This document shows, one piece after another, positions 17,553 through 25,554 of a stretch of DNA of 64,000 nucleotides. The stretch is from Ralstonia sp. RRA (GTDB lineage: Bacteria; Pseudomonadota; Gammaproteobacteria; Burkholderiales; Burkholderiaceae). The number at the start of each line of letters is the position of its first letter. The first letter of the stretch is position 1. A program made the translations under genes and the position numbers. The stretch lies in assembly GCF_037023145.1 (NCBI RefSeq), contig NZ_CP146091.1:2666001-2730000 (forward strand), given 5' to 3'. The notes under the pieces are model-generated. The model made no database searches. It was not told the DNA's origin and worked only from the letters and a program-made list of their open reading frames with translations.

Positions 17553-18368
17553 ATGCTTAACCGCTTCATCCGCACCAGCGCATTCGCGCTGTGCGCCGCC
17601 TTGGCTGTGCCTGCCCTGGCCCAGACCGCGCAAACCACCACCAACCGCCTCGACGAGATCATCGCCCGCGGCACACTGCGCGTCGGCACCACGGGTGACT
17701 ACAAACCCTTCAGCTACAAGAACCCCGCCGACGGCCGCTTCATCGGCCTGGACGTGGAGATGGGCGAGCAACTGGCCCGCGCGCTCGGCGTGAAGCTGGA
17801 AGTGGTGCCGACCACGTGGTCGACGCTGATGCAGGACTTTGCCGCCGACCGCTACGACATCGCCATGAGCGGTGTATCTGTCACGCTGGATCGTCAGAAG
17901 AAGGCGTTCTACTCGATCCCGTATCAGCGGGATGGCAAGACGCCAATCACGCGCTGCGAGAACCAGGCCAAGTTCCAGACGCTGGCGCAGATCGACCAGC
18001 CGAACGTGCGCGCCATCGTCAACCCGGGCGGCACCAACGAGAAGTTCGCGCGCGCGAACCTGAAGCAGGCGCAGATTCGCGTGTATCCGGACAACGTGAC
18101 GATCTTCAACGAGATCGTTGCCGGCCGCGCGGACCTGATGATGACCGACGCGGTGGAAACCAAGCTGCAGCAGAAGCTGCACCCGGAACTGTGCGCCGTG
18201 CACCCGGAGGCGCCGTTCGATTTTTCGGAGAAGGCCTATCTGCTGCCGCGCGACGTGGTGTTCAAGAACTTCGTCGACCAGTGGCTGCGGCAAAGCATGG
18301 AAAGCGGTGAATTCGCCAAGCGCTTTGATGCGTGGCTGGCGTATCCGTGGAACGTGCCTGCCAAGTAA
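17553..18368 (+). CDS. pheC: periplasmic cyclohexadienyl dehydratase
   Basis: 271 residues (Pseudomonas aeruginosa PheC has 268). It looks like a solute-binding protein but carries the PheC-specific run of motifs: TTGDYKPFSYKN, DRYDIAMSGVSVTL, NPGGTNEKFARANL, ADLMMTDAVE and HPELCAVHPEAPFDF. A signal peptide ends near ALA-Q (residue 22). PheC converts prephenate to phenylpyruvate and L-arogenate to phenylalanine in the periplasm. The ATG at 17553 is preferred over the in-frame ATG at 17541 because GGGGA lies 5 bases before it. The neighbouring secreted M20 hydrolase may belong to the same periplasmic pathway. Confidence 0.92.
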   Translation: MLNRFIRTSAFALCAALAVPALAQTAQTTTNRLDEIIARGTLRVGTTGDYKPFSYKNPADGRFIGLDVEMGEQLARALGVKLEVVPTTWSTLMQDFAADRYDIAMSGVSVTLDRQKKAFYSIPYQRDGKTPITRCENQAKFQTLAQIDQPNVRAIVNPGGTNEKFARANLKQAQIRVYPDNVTIFNEIVAGRADLMMTDAVETKLQQKLHPELCAVHPEAPFDFSEKAYLLPRDVVFKNFVDQWLRQSMESGEFAKRFDAWLAYPWNVPAK

Positions 18369-18389
18369 GCCCCTGCTGACCCTGGCGCG

Positions 18390-19571
18390 CTATGCCTCAA
18401 CGGCGCGCCGGGCCGCACGCTGCATCAGCACGATGAGGCACACGCCGTTGAGCACAGCGCCCATCAGCCAGACCGTGCCGGACCAGAACTGCGCAGTGGC
18501 CGCATAAACTGCAGTTGCCGCCAGCGGTCCGACCATGGCGGCGACGCTGGCCATGCTGGCCAACGCGCCCTGCAGCTCACCCTGCTCGTGCTCGCTCACC
18601 TGGCGCGACAACATCGCCTGCATGGCGGGCATGCCGATCTCGGCCATGCACAGCAGCACCATGGTCGGATAGACCATCCAGCCGGCGCTGATCCACGCCA
18701 TTGCTGCAAAGCCGGCCATATCCATCATCACGCTCAACACGACGGCGCGGCGCTCACCCACGGCACGCGCAATCGGCCCGGTCAGGAACGCCTGCGACAG
18801 CGCATGCATCAATCCGTAGGCCGCCAATGACAGGCCCGCCGCACGCGTGTCCCAGCCGAAGCGCGCTTCACCGTGGATCACCCAGAGCGTCTGCGGAATC
18901 TGCCCGACGATCTCGATGATGGCCAGCACGATCAGGAAAGGCAGCAGCGTCGGCACACGTGCCATGCGCCGCAACGACTGCACCGGCAGCAGCGTGCGCC
19001 ACGCAAACGGCGCGCGCTCGGCACGGCGCGATTCCGGCAACGCCACGCACGCGATCAGGAAATTGACACCGTTGAGCACCGCCGCCAGCAGAAATGGCGC
19101 GCGCAGCCACCAATCCCCCAGCAGGCCACCCAGCGCCGGCCCGGCGATGAAGCCCAAGCCAAAGCATGCGTTCATCAGCCCATAGCGGCGTGCACGGTCG
19201 GCGGGCGCCGTGATGTCGGCGATGTAGGCCGTGCCCACGGCATAGTTGGCCCCGGTGATGCCCGCCACCACACGCCCCAGGTACAGCACCCATGCATGCG
19301 GCGACAGCGCCATCACGAGGTAATCGATCGCTGCGCCTGCCAATGACACCAGCAGCACCGGCCGGCGCCCGAACCGATCCGCCAGTGCCCCCAGGATCGG
19401 CGCGAACAGGAACTGCATAGCCGCATAGGCGGCGATCAGCAAACCGAATTCGAACGCGATGTCACCGGTGTGATCGAGCTCGCGCAGCAGGCTCGGCAGG
19501 ATGGGCATGATGAGCCCGACGCCCATGGCATCGAGCGCCAACGTAGAAAGAATGACGGCAAAGGCAGGCAT
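18390..19571 (-). CDS. TetA-like MFS drug:H+ antiporter
   Basis: 393 residues, 12 membrane helices. It resembles the tetracycline efflux pumps TetA(A)/(C) along its length: VILSTLALDAMGVGLIMPILP in TM1, motif A ADRFGRRPVLLVSLAGA, GRVVAGITGANYAVGTAYIADIT, MNACFGLGFIAGP and GMPAMQAMLSRQVSEHEQGELQG. No TetR-type repressor is adjacent, and base composition is like the rest of the window, so it appears to be a resident chromosomal gene rather than an acquired cassette. Whether it exports tetracycline is not known. It converges on pheC. Confidence 0.88.
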   Translation of the reverse strand: MPAFAVILSTLALDAMGVGLIMPILPSLLRELDHTGDIAFEFGLLIAAYAAMQFLFAPILGALADRFGRRPVLLVSLAGAAIDYLVMALSPHAWVLYLGRVVAGITGANYAVGTAYIADITAPADRARRYGLMNACFGLGFIAGPALGGLLGDWWLRAPFLLAAVLNGVNFLIACVALPESRRAERAPFAWRTLLPVQSLRRMARVPTLLPFLIVLAIIEIVGQIPQTLWVIHGEARFGWDTRAAGLSLAAYGLMHALSQAFLTGPIARAVGERRAVVLSVMMDMAGFAAMAWISAGWMVYPTMVLLCMAEIGMPAMQAMLSRQVSEHEQGELQGALASMASVAAMVGPLAATAVYAATAQFWSGTVWLMGAVLNGVCLIVLMQRAARRAVEA

Positions 19572-19711
19572 GCGAACGCGCCGCGGGCCCAGGCGGGCGG
19601 CGGCGCATGAGGAAAGAAAGTCGCGATGATGCGCCCAAGCGGTGGCGCTGTGCAGCGGGTACGGCGGATGCGCAAGGCAAGCGCAAGCTTGCCGGCAGCT
19701 TCAACGTGGGG

Positions 19712-20518
19712 TCAGTGCAGGTTGGCAGGTAGGCCGTGCTGCAGGGCGAGTGCGTCGCGCAGCAGTGCATCGGTCATGTCGCGGCCCAGCAGTGCAGGGT
19801 CGAAGCGCGCCGAGAAACGCGTCGAGCACGACTCCACCTGCAGCACGACCTGGCCCGGCGGCAGCAGTTCGATGTCGACGTGGATGTCCTCGTCGTCTTC
19901 GGTAAAGGAATGCAGCAGAGTGAGCGCGCGATAGCCGTCGGCGCGTTCCACCGCGGCTTCCGTCCAGGAAGGCGCCAGCAGCGCGCAATCGACCAGCGTT
20001 TCGGGCTCCTCCGGACGATACAGGTGCAGGCCCATCATGGTGGACGCAGCATCGGCCACGCCCGACCATTCGGCAGCCGGAATCAGATCGCCCAGCAGGC
20101 GGACATCGTCGACGGCGGCATCGGTCTGCACGAAGGCGGCGCCCAGGAAGAACGCCGTCTCGTCACGAAAACCGCCCGCCACCGTGTTGCGCCACAGGCG
20201 GTGGCTGCTCTTGCTGCCCAGCGCCACCTGCGACAGCACCTTGGCTGCACGCGCGCCATCGGCACCCGACCATTGCTCTACCGCGCCATGCGAGAACAGG
20301 CGATCGGCCATCACCAGGCCCACGCCCTCGGGCAGCACGCGTGCCTCCAGCCACCGGGCGAGCACATGCACACCACCGAACGGCATCTCCGGGCGCCCGA
20401 TCGCATGCGCGCGCACGCGGCCGTTCTCCGGCACGTGAAACGGCATGGCAAACAGCCTCGCCTGATAAGCGACGCCGTCGATCTCGAAACGGGCGATGGA
20501 CGCAGTGGTGATGGTCAT
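19712..20518 (-). CDS. hypothetical protein, 268 residues
   Basis: No family recognised. There is no signal peptide or membrane segment, so it is probably cytoplasmic. The protein is acidic with alternating beta and helix; notable pieces are MPFGGVHVLARWLEARVLP, a central WRNTVAGGFRDETAFFLGAAF, and a late acidic run SFTEDDEDIHVDIELLPPGQ. The start at 20518 is supported by AAGGAAG 6 bases upstream; the frame continues 17 codons further without a ribosome site. It is followed leftward by the TetA-like gene, 140 bp away. Confidence 0.7.
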   Translation of the reverse strand: MTITTASIARFEIDGVAYQARLFAMPFHVPENGRVRAHAIGRPEMPFGGVHVLARWLEARVLPEGVGLVMADRLFSHGAVEQWSGADGARAAKVLSQVALGSKSSHRLWRNTVAGGFRDETAFFLGAAFVQTDAAVDDVRLLGDLIPAAEWSGVADAASTMMGLHLYRPEEPETLVDCALLAPSWTEAAVERADGYRALTLLHSFTEDDEDIHVDIELLPPGQVVLQVESCSTRFSARFDPALLGRDMTDALLRDALALQHGLPANLH

Positions 20519-20785
20519 GATGGTCTTCCTTGCAGCAGGGGCGGAAAGCATCGCCCTCACCTGCTTCAACGACCGTTCGCGTGGAATGTTTAGTGGCAGA
20601 CCGCCCTACTGGGGCAGGGGGAATCCCCAGGTTTGTAATGCGACGCAACAATCTGCCGCACCCATGGCCGGAATTTTTTGCTGGGTGGCACCGTCAGATG
20701 TTCGCTGTAAGGGTTATCCCGCATCTCATATTCATGTGTCATATCAATGACTTATGTGCAGATTGCGGTGCTTGAGGGGTCACAA

Positions 20786-20806
20786 TTGTTCGTGTTTTTT
20801 GAACAA
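20786..20806. promoter_or_regulatory. inverted repeat in the spacer before the DPYTDG protein gene
   Basis: TTGTTC (20786-20791) is repeated inverted as GAACAA (20801-20806), 9 bases apart, 120 bases upstream of the secreted repeat protein. The 408-bp divergent spacer 20519-20926 also holds a GC-rich dyad (CTGGGG and CCCCAG near 20609-20630) on the side of the leftward gene. Both look operator-like; nothing else is seen there. Confidence 0.35.
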
Positions 20807-20926
20807 AGAGTTTAAGAGAACTGCTTTTTTACCGCTCAAGCAACGACTAAGCTTATGCCATCGCGTTACTGCACTGCAGCGAATCTGCCCTGTAGCAATG
20901 CTCACCCCCCTGTTGTGGAGTCCATC

Positions 20927-21199
20927 ATGAAGACCAAGAACCTGCTTATCGCCTCGCTGATCGCCATTGCTGCTGTGCCCGCTTTCGCAGCCGGCGTGCA
21001 GAGCAAAGACCCGTACACCAATGGCCAGGCCGTCACCAAGGGCGACCCGTACACCGATGGTGCTCGCAAGGCTGATGCGTACACCGATGGCGCACTGCGC
21101 AAGGCCGATCCTTACACCGATGGCCAGCTGCGCAAGGCTGATCCGTACACGGACGGCGCTCTGGTTGGCAAGGCTGACGCATTCACCGACGGCCAGTAA
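20927..21199 (+). CDS. small secreted protein of tandem DPYTDG repeats
   Basis: 90 residues. The first 21 form a clean signal peptide (KTKNLLIASLIAIAAVPAFA), giving a mature peptide of about 68 residues. From residue 28 on it is built of six copies of a D-P/A-Y/F-T-D/N-G motif beginning at residues 28, 40, 50, 61, 72 and 84, joined by short Lys/Arg-Ala-containing spacers (ALRKA, QLRKA). There is no Cys and no enzyme motif. The regular Asp spacing suggests metal or ligand binding, or a structural peptide; this is inference. TGGAG lies 6-7 bases before the ATG. It is monocistronic with a strong terminator after it, so it is possibly highly expressed. I do not recognise a named family. Confidence 0.8.
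   Translation: MKTKNLLIASLIAIAAVPAFAAGVQSKDPYTNGQAVTKGDPYTDGARKADAYTDGALRKADPYTDGQLRKADPYTDGALVGKADAFTDGQ
21008..21196 (+). repeat. six in-frame DPYTDG repeats (30-36 bp period)
   Basis: The DNA repeats with the protein; the unit is 10-12 codons, and the core codons for DPYTDG are almost unchanged (GACCCGTACACC, GATCCTTACACC, GATCCGTACACG). The array ends at the stop codon. Copy number could vary by slippage. Confidence 0.85.
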
Positions 21200-21274
21200 G
21201 CGCGTCTGCATCACCCCTGATTCATCTCCCTCCCCGATGCCGGGCGCCCAAGCGGCGCCGGTGCCGGTTTGATG

Positions 21275-21308
21275 AGGCGGCCCTTTCCGGCCGCCTTATT
21301 TTTTTGCA
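21275..21308 (+). terminator. rho-independent terminator after the DPYTDG protein gene
   Basis: An 8-bp GC-rich stem (21275-21282 with 21289-21296, loop of 6) is followed by TATTTTTTT. It ends the transcript of the secreted repeat protein. The rest of the 332-bp gap 21200-21531 shows no gene; it should hold the promoter of the HD-GYP gene, but I see no clear match. Confidence 0.85.
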
Positions 21309-21531
21309 TGCGCGTGGCGTCATCTTTGATATGACGCGCAGACACACCAAGGCGTGTCTGCCGCACGGCCCCGTTTCACGCGGTCACACCCGGTATCACC
21401 GGGCTTTCCCCCCTCAAGCCGCGCCCGCTGCGTCCGATATGATGAATGGCAACCATTGGCACAGCAGCGCCCCCTTGCGCCCGCTGCATAGGACGTGCCC
21501 TGCCAAGGCATCCGATTGTCTAGACACCAAC

Positions 21532-22734
21532 ATGCGCAAGCGCATCGCCATCGAACACCTGCGGGTGGGAATGTATCTGGAGGAATTTGTCGGCTCGTGG
21601 CTGGACCACCCGTTCTGGCGGGCCCGCTTTCGCGTTGAAGATTCCGCCCAGCTGCAACGCCTGCGTGCCAGCGGCATCCGAGAGGTCTGGATCGATACCG
21701 CACGCGGCACCGACGTGGCCGCAGCCAATGCTGCGCCACCCGCCCCCCCGAGCCCGCCGTCAGCACAGCCTGACGCCGGCATCACACCGCGCCCAATCAC
21801 GTACGCCGAAGAAATGCGCCGTGCCGGGCACCTGATCAGCAAGGCAGAAGTTGCCGTCAAGGCTATGTTTGCGGACGCGCGCATGGGCCGCACCATCGAG
21901 GCGCGTGACGCGCTGCCGCTGGTCGAGGCGATCTCCGGCTCGGTCGACCGCCACCCGAGCGCCTTGATCAGCCTCGCGCGCCTGAAGACGAAAGACCGCT
22001 ACACCTTCCTGCATTCCGTGGCGGTGTGTGCGCTGATGGTGTCGCTCGGCCGCCAGCTCGGCCTGTCCGACGATGAAGTCCGCGACGCGGGCCTGGCTGG
22101 CCTGCTGCACGACATCGGCAAGATCGCTATTCCGCCCGAGGTACTGAACAAGCCGGGTGCGCTCACCGCCGATGAATTCCGCACCGTGGTCGTTCACCCG
22201 CAGGCCGGGTACGACATCCTGGTGGGCGACACCCAGATGCGCGACATCGCGCTCGACGTCTGCCTGCACCACCACGAGCGCATGGATGGCACCGGCTATC
22301 CGCACAAGCTGGCCGGCGAGGGCATCTCGCTGTTTTCGCGCATGGGCGCCATCTGCGACGTGTACGACGCAGTGACCTCCGACCGCCCCTACAAAAAAGC
22401 GTGGGAAGCCGCCTACGCGATCCAGCGCATGGTCGAATGGCGCGGCAACCATTTCGACCCGATGGTGTTCAACGCCTTCGTCAAGAGCGTGGGCATCTAT
22501 CCGGTGGGCTCGCTGGTGCGGTTGCGCTCGGGGCGGCTGGCCGTGGTCATGCAACACACGCCGGGCGCGTTACTCACGCCCACGGTCAAGGTATTCTTCT
22601 CCATATCGTCGGGCACGCGGATTGCGCCCGAGCTCATCGACCTGGCGCACACCGGCGACCAGATCGTTTCACGAGAAGAACCCAGCGACTGGGGCCTGAC
22701 CGACCTCAACCAACTTTGGATACACGGCGACTGA
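21532..22734 (+). CDS. HD-GYP cyclic-di-GMP phosphodiesterase (DUF3391 N-terminus)
   Basis: 400 residues. Residues 1-60 match the DUF3391 module often found before HD-GYP (RIAIEHLRVGMYLEE); a Pro-rich linker follows at about 66-90. The HD-GYP domain carries LLHDIGKIAIPPEVLNKPG with HD at 193-194, then HHHERMDGTGYPHKL with GYP at 255-257 and DVYDAVTSDRPYKKAW. All signature residues are present, so it should be active, degrading c-di-GMP and so affecting motility, biofilm and virulence. There is no membrane segment. The next gene overlaps its 3' end, which points to translational coupling. Confidence 0.92.
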   Translation: MRKRIAIEHLRVGMYLEEFVGSWLDHPFWRARFRVEDSAQLQRLRASGIREVWIDTARGTDVAAANAAPPAPPSPPSAQPDAGITPRPITYAEEMRRAGHLISKAEVAVKAMFADARMGRTIEARDALPLVEAISGSVDRHPSALISLARLKTKDRYTFLHSVAVCALMVSLGRQLGLSDDEVRDAGLAGLLHDIGKIAIPPEVLNKPGALTADEFRTVVVHPQAGYDILVGDTQMRDIALDVCLHHHERMDGTGYPHKLAGEGISLFSRMGAICDVYDAVTSDRPYKKAWEAAYAIQRMVEWRGNHFDPMVFNAFVKSVGIYPVGSLVRLRSGRLAVVMQHTPGALLTPTVKVFFSISSGTRIAPELIDLAHTGDQIVSREEPSDWGLTDLNQLWIHGD

Positions 22735-24278
22735 TCTGTAGCCCCCTCCTCCGGCGTTGCCTCGTATGGCTCATGCTGGGCTGGCTGACGTGCAGCGTGC
22801 CCGCCGCGATGGCAGCAGACTCACCGCTGCGCATCGGCTCCAAGCGCTTCACCGAGTCGTACGTGCTGGGCGAAATCCTCACGCAGACCGCCGCCCAGAG
22901 CGGCCCAGCCGAACACGTACCGGGCCTGGGTAACACCGCCATCGTCTTTGCCGCGCTCCAGAACGGCAGCATTGACGCCTACCCCGACTACCTCGGCACC
23001 ATCGCCGCCGAAATCCTCCACCTGCCGCAGGCACAGGCGGCCAATCCTGATCAGGCCGCACTGCTGGCCGACGTAAACCGCGCACTTGGCCCCATGGGCC
23101 TGGCTGCGGGCGTGCCGCTCGGCTTTGAAGACACCTACGCGCTCGCCATGCGCGAGGCCGACGCCGAACGCGAGCACATCCGCACCCTCGCCGATCTGGC
23201 GATGCACCCGGCGCTGCGCCTCGGCCTGTCGCACGAATTTCTCGGCCGCGCCGACGGCTGGCCGGCCATCGCCGCACGCTACGCGCTGCCGCAGCATCCA
23301 ACCGGTCTCGACCATGGCGTTGCCTACGACGCGCTGCGTGCCAGGCAGGTCGACGTGATCGACATCTACTCCACCGATGCCAAGATCCGCCGCGAGCATC
23401 TGCGTGTGCTCGACGACACCGCGCACGTCTTCCCGCGCTACGACGCGGTGTTGCTCTACCGCGCCGACGTCGCGCAGAAACACGCCGCGCAATGGCAGGC
23501 CATCACCGCACTCACCGGCCGCATCCAACGCGACGACATGGTGGCGATGAACGCAGCGGTCGAGCTGGAAGGCCGATCGTTCTCGCAAGTCGCACGCCAG
23601 TTCCTCGCCGGGCAGCACAATGCGCCCGCCGCCACACCGGCGCGCGCGTTCTTCGCACAACTGACCGATGGCCTGGGGCGATTGACGCAACGGCATCTCA
23701 TGCTGGTCGGCATCTCAACAGGCGTTGCCGTGGCGCTTGGTGTGCCGCTGGGTCTGGCTGCCGCACGACGGCGGATCAAGCAGCCGATCCTCGCGGTGGT
23801 GGGCGTGCTGCAGACGATTCCCTCGCTGGCGCTGCTGGCCATGCTGATCCCCCTCGTGGGGTCGATCGGCGTGGTGCCGGCGCTCATCGCGCTGGCGCTG
23901 TATGCGCTGCTGCCCATCGTGCGCAACACCATCGTCGGTCTGGAACAGGTGCCGGATAGCCTGCGCGATGCGGCGCTGGCGCTTGGCTTCACACCCGCGC
24001 AGCGCACGCGCGTAGTCGATCTTCCGCTGGCGTTGCCGGTCATCCTGGCGGGCATCAAGACGGCAGCCGTCATCAGCGTGGGCACAGCAACGATTGCCGC
24101 GTTCATCGGCGCAGGCGGCTATGGCGAGCGCATTGCCACCGGGCTGGCGCTCAATGACAGCGCAACGCTGCTCGCAGGCGCCATCCCGGCTGCCGTCCTG
24201 GCGCTGCTCGTGCAGGGCGTGTTCGAACTCATCGAATGGCAACTGCGCCGGCGGGGAAGCAACACCCCCAATCGGTAG
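22716..24278 (+). CDS. fused osmolyte ABC binding protein and permease (OpuBC-OpuBB order)
   Basis: 520 residues if started at the TTG at 22716, which overlaps the HD-GYP gene by 19 bases and gives a full signal peptide (DTRRLICSPLLRR, a hydrophobic core, PAAMA-A); the ATG at 22773 would cut off its basic part. Residues about 35-310 are a glycine betaine/choline-type binding protein (IGSKRFTESYVLGEIL, GLGNTAIVFAALQNGSIDAYPDYLG in two overlapping runs). Residues about 320-510 are the permease with the ABC loop (DAALALGFTPAQRTRVVDLPLALP). In Gram-positive fusions the order is usually permease first. No ATPase gene is adjacent, so one must be supplied from elsewhere. Confidence 0.85.
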   Translation: MDTRRLICSPLLRRCLVWLMLGWLTCSVPAAMAADSPLRIGSKRFTESYVLGEILTQTAAQSGPAEHVPGLGNTAIVFAALQNGSIDAYPDYLGTIAAEILHLPQAQAANPDQAALLADVNRALGPMGLAAGVPLGFEDTYALAMREADAEREHIRTLADLAMHPALRLGLSHEFLGRADGWPAIAARYALPQHPTGLDHGVAYDALRARQVDVIDIYSTDAKIRREHLRVLDDTAHVFPRYDAVLLYRADVAQKHAAQWQAITALTGRIQRDDMVAMNAAVELEGRSFSQVARQFLAGQHNAPAATPARAFFAQLTDGLGRLTQRHLMLVGISTGVAVALGVPLGLAAARRRIKQPILAVVGVLQTIPSLALLAMLIPLVGSIGVVPALIALALYALLPIVRNTIVGLEQVPDSLRDAALALGFTPAQRTRVVDLPLALPVILAGIKTAAVISVGTATIAAFIGAGGYGERIATGLALNDSATLLAGAIPAAVLALLVQGVFELIEWQLRRRGSNTPNR

Positions 24279-24341
24279 CAAGCGCGCGCGCAGGCGTTCC
24301 ATTACCATGCGCGGACAATTCGATCGCCCTCCTCCCCGCTC

Positions 24342-25109
24342 ATGTCCACGCTTTCGCTCTCCACCGCCCTGCTCGTTGCAGCGGCCGGCGTCTATGCCGG
24401 TGCGCAAAATGCCATTGCCGGCGGCGGATCGTTCATCACGTTTCCGGCGTTGCTGCTGGCGGGGCTCAACCCGCTGGCGGCCAACATGACCTCGACGATT
24501 GCGCTGTTCCCCAGCCAGATCACCACGTCGGTGGCCGGGCGCAAACTGGCCGGCGGCGTGGATGCTGGCGAGCATCACCTCTCGCTCAAGCAGTTGATCG
24601 TCATCAGCCTGATCGGCGGCGTGCTTGGCGCGCTGTTGCTGCTGGCGACGCCGCCGTCGTTCTTCGCCAAGCTGGTGCCGTATCTCGTGCTGTTTGCCAC
24701 CAGCGTGTTTGCGTGGGGCAGCTTCCGGCGCAAGCCGCTGCATGCCGCCTCCGGCCTGTCGAGCACAACCTTGGCGACGATCCAGTTTGCGATTGCCATC
24801 TACGGCGGCTACTTCGGTGGCGGGATTGGGTTTTTGATGCTGGCGGCGCTGACCGTGGCAGGGCAGCAGGTGCGCATGGCCGCGGCCACCAAGAACGTAC
24901 TCGCCATGACGATGAATGCGTCAGCCGTGGCGGTATTTGCGTTCTCGCCGCAGGTGAACTGGGCGGCGGTGCTGGCCCTGGGCATTGGCGGCATCGCAGG
25001 CGGGTTTGCTGGGGCGTGGCTGTTGCACCGGCTGCCGGAGAAGGTGCTGCGCGGCTTTGTTGTTGTCGTCGGCGTCGTCCTGACTGTTTGGCTGTTCGTG
25101 CGCGCCTGA
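24342..25109 (+). CDS. TSUP-family (TauE/SafE) membrane transporter
   Basis: 255 residues with about eight membrane helices. The first repeat starts with AGVYAGAQNAIAGGGSFITFPALLLAGLN in overlapping family motifs, followed by ANMTSTIALFPSQ; the second has YGGYFGGGIGFLMLAAL and TKNVLAMTMNAS. The TSUP family exports sulfite, sulfoacetate or other organosulfur anions, or imports sulfate. It follows the osmolyte permease gene by 63 bp on the same strand, so a link to taurine or betaine-like compounds is possible but unproven. Confidence 0.88.
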   Translation: MSTLSLSTALLVAAAGVYAGAQNAIAGGGSFITFPALLLAGLNPLAANMTSTIALFPSQITTSVAGRKLAGGVDAGEHHLSLKQLIVISLIGGVLGALLLLATPPSFFAKLVPYLVLFATSVFAWGSFRRKPLHAASGLSSTTLATIQFAIAIYGGYFGGGIGFLMLAALTVAGQQVRMAAATKNVLAMTMNASAVAVFAFSPQVNWAAVLALGIGGIAGGFAGAWLLHRLPEKVLRGFVVVVGVVLTVWLFVRA

Positions 25110-25231
25110 TTCTCTGATTGCGTTCTCAGCCAAAGATTGGACTGGGTGGTCTACCTCCCTTTCGTTCCCTGCCGGGACCGACTCACTTTCTTTGTCTTGC
25201 CAAAGAAAGTAAGCAAAGAAAGGCGCGCCCG

Positions 25232-25347
25232 ATGCGGCGAAAGACTCCTTGAATTTCTGTCGCAAGGAGGGAGAGGAGGCAAACTCGCTGCGCTCAAACA
25301 GCCTCCTCTCTTTTTCCTCCTTGCAACAGAAATTCAAGGCGCCGCAT
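25232..25347. repeat. inner hairpin 1 of the nested element
   Basis: The arms 25232-25280 and 25301-25347 pair over CCTTGAATTTCTGT and GAGAGGAGGC blocks with small bulges. The 20-base loop 25281-25300 is almost the reverse complement of the loop of hairpin 2. Confidence 0.75.
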
Positions 25348-25401
25348 AGGGCAGGGAAAGTCAAAAGCAAAAAGACAAACCATTTGGGCACCAAGCAAAA
25401 C

Positions 25402-25440
25402 GACAAGGCCAACCTCACGATGGGTTGGCCTTTGTCTTTT
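25402..25440 (+). terminator. central hairpin with T-run inside the nested element
   Basis: GACAAGGCCAACC (25402-25414) pairs with GGTTGGCCTTTGTC (25423-25436) with one bulge, followed by TTTT. It is shaped like a rho-independent terminator and could stop transcription coming from the TSUP gene. Confidence 0.6.
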
Positions 25441-25461
25441 GACGTTAGGCCCTTGATGGCG

Positions 25462-25554
25462 CCTTGGATTTTTGTTGCGGGGAGGATAAAGAAGGGAGGC
25501 TGTCTGAGCGCAGCGAGTTTGCCTCCCTTCCCTCCCCGCGACAAAAATCCAAGG
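25462..25554. repeat. inner hairpin 2 of the nested element
   Basis: The arms 25462-25500 and 25521-25554 pair over CCTTGGATTTTTGT and GGGAGGC blocks, with a 20-base loop (25501-25520). Arm and loop are homologous to hairpin 1 in inverted orientation, so the whole element is roughly symmetric about 25400. Confidence 0.75.

Noticed and set aside
18390..19571. Recently acquired tetracycline-resistance gene
   Set aside because: Base composition is like the neighbours and no tetR, IS or integron trace is near; treated as a resident homologue.
22401..22730. An N-terminal extension of the osmolyte transporter fusion starting at the ATG at 22401
   Set aside because: That part lies wholly inside the HD-GYP gene in another frame and its product is Arg/His-rich without transporter features.
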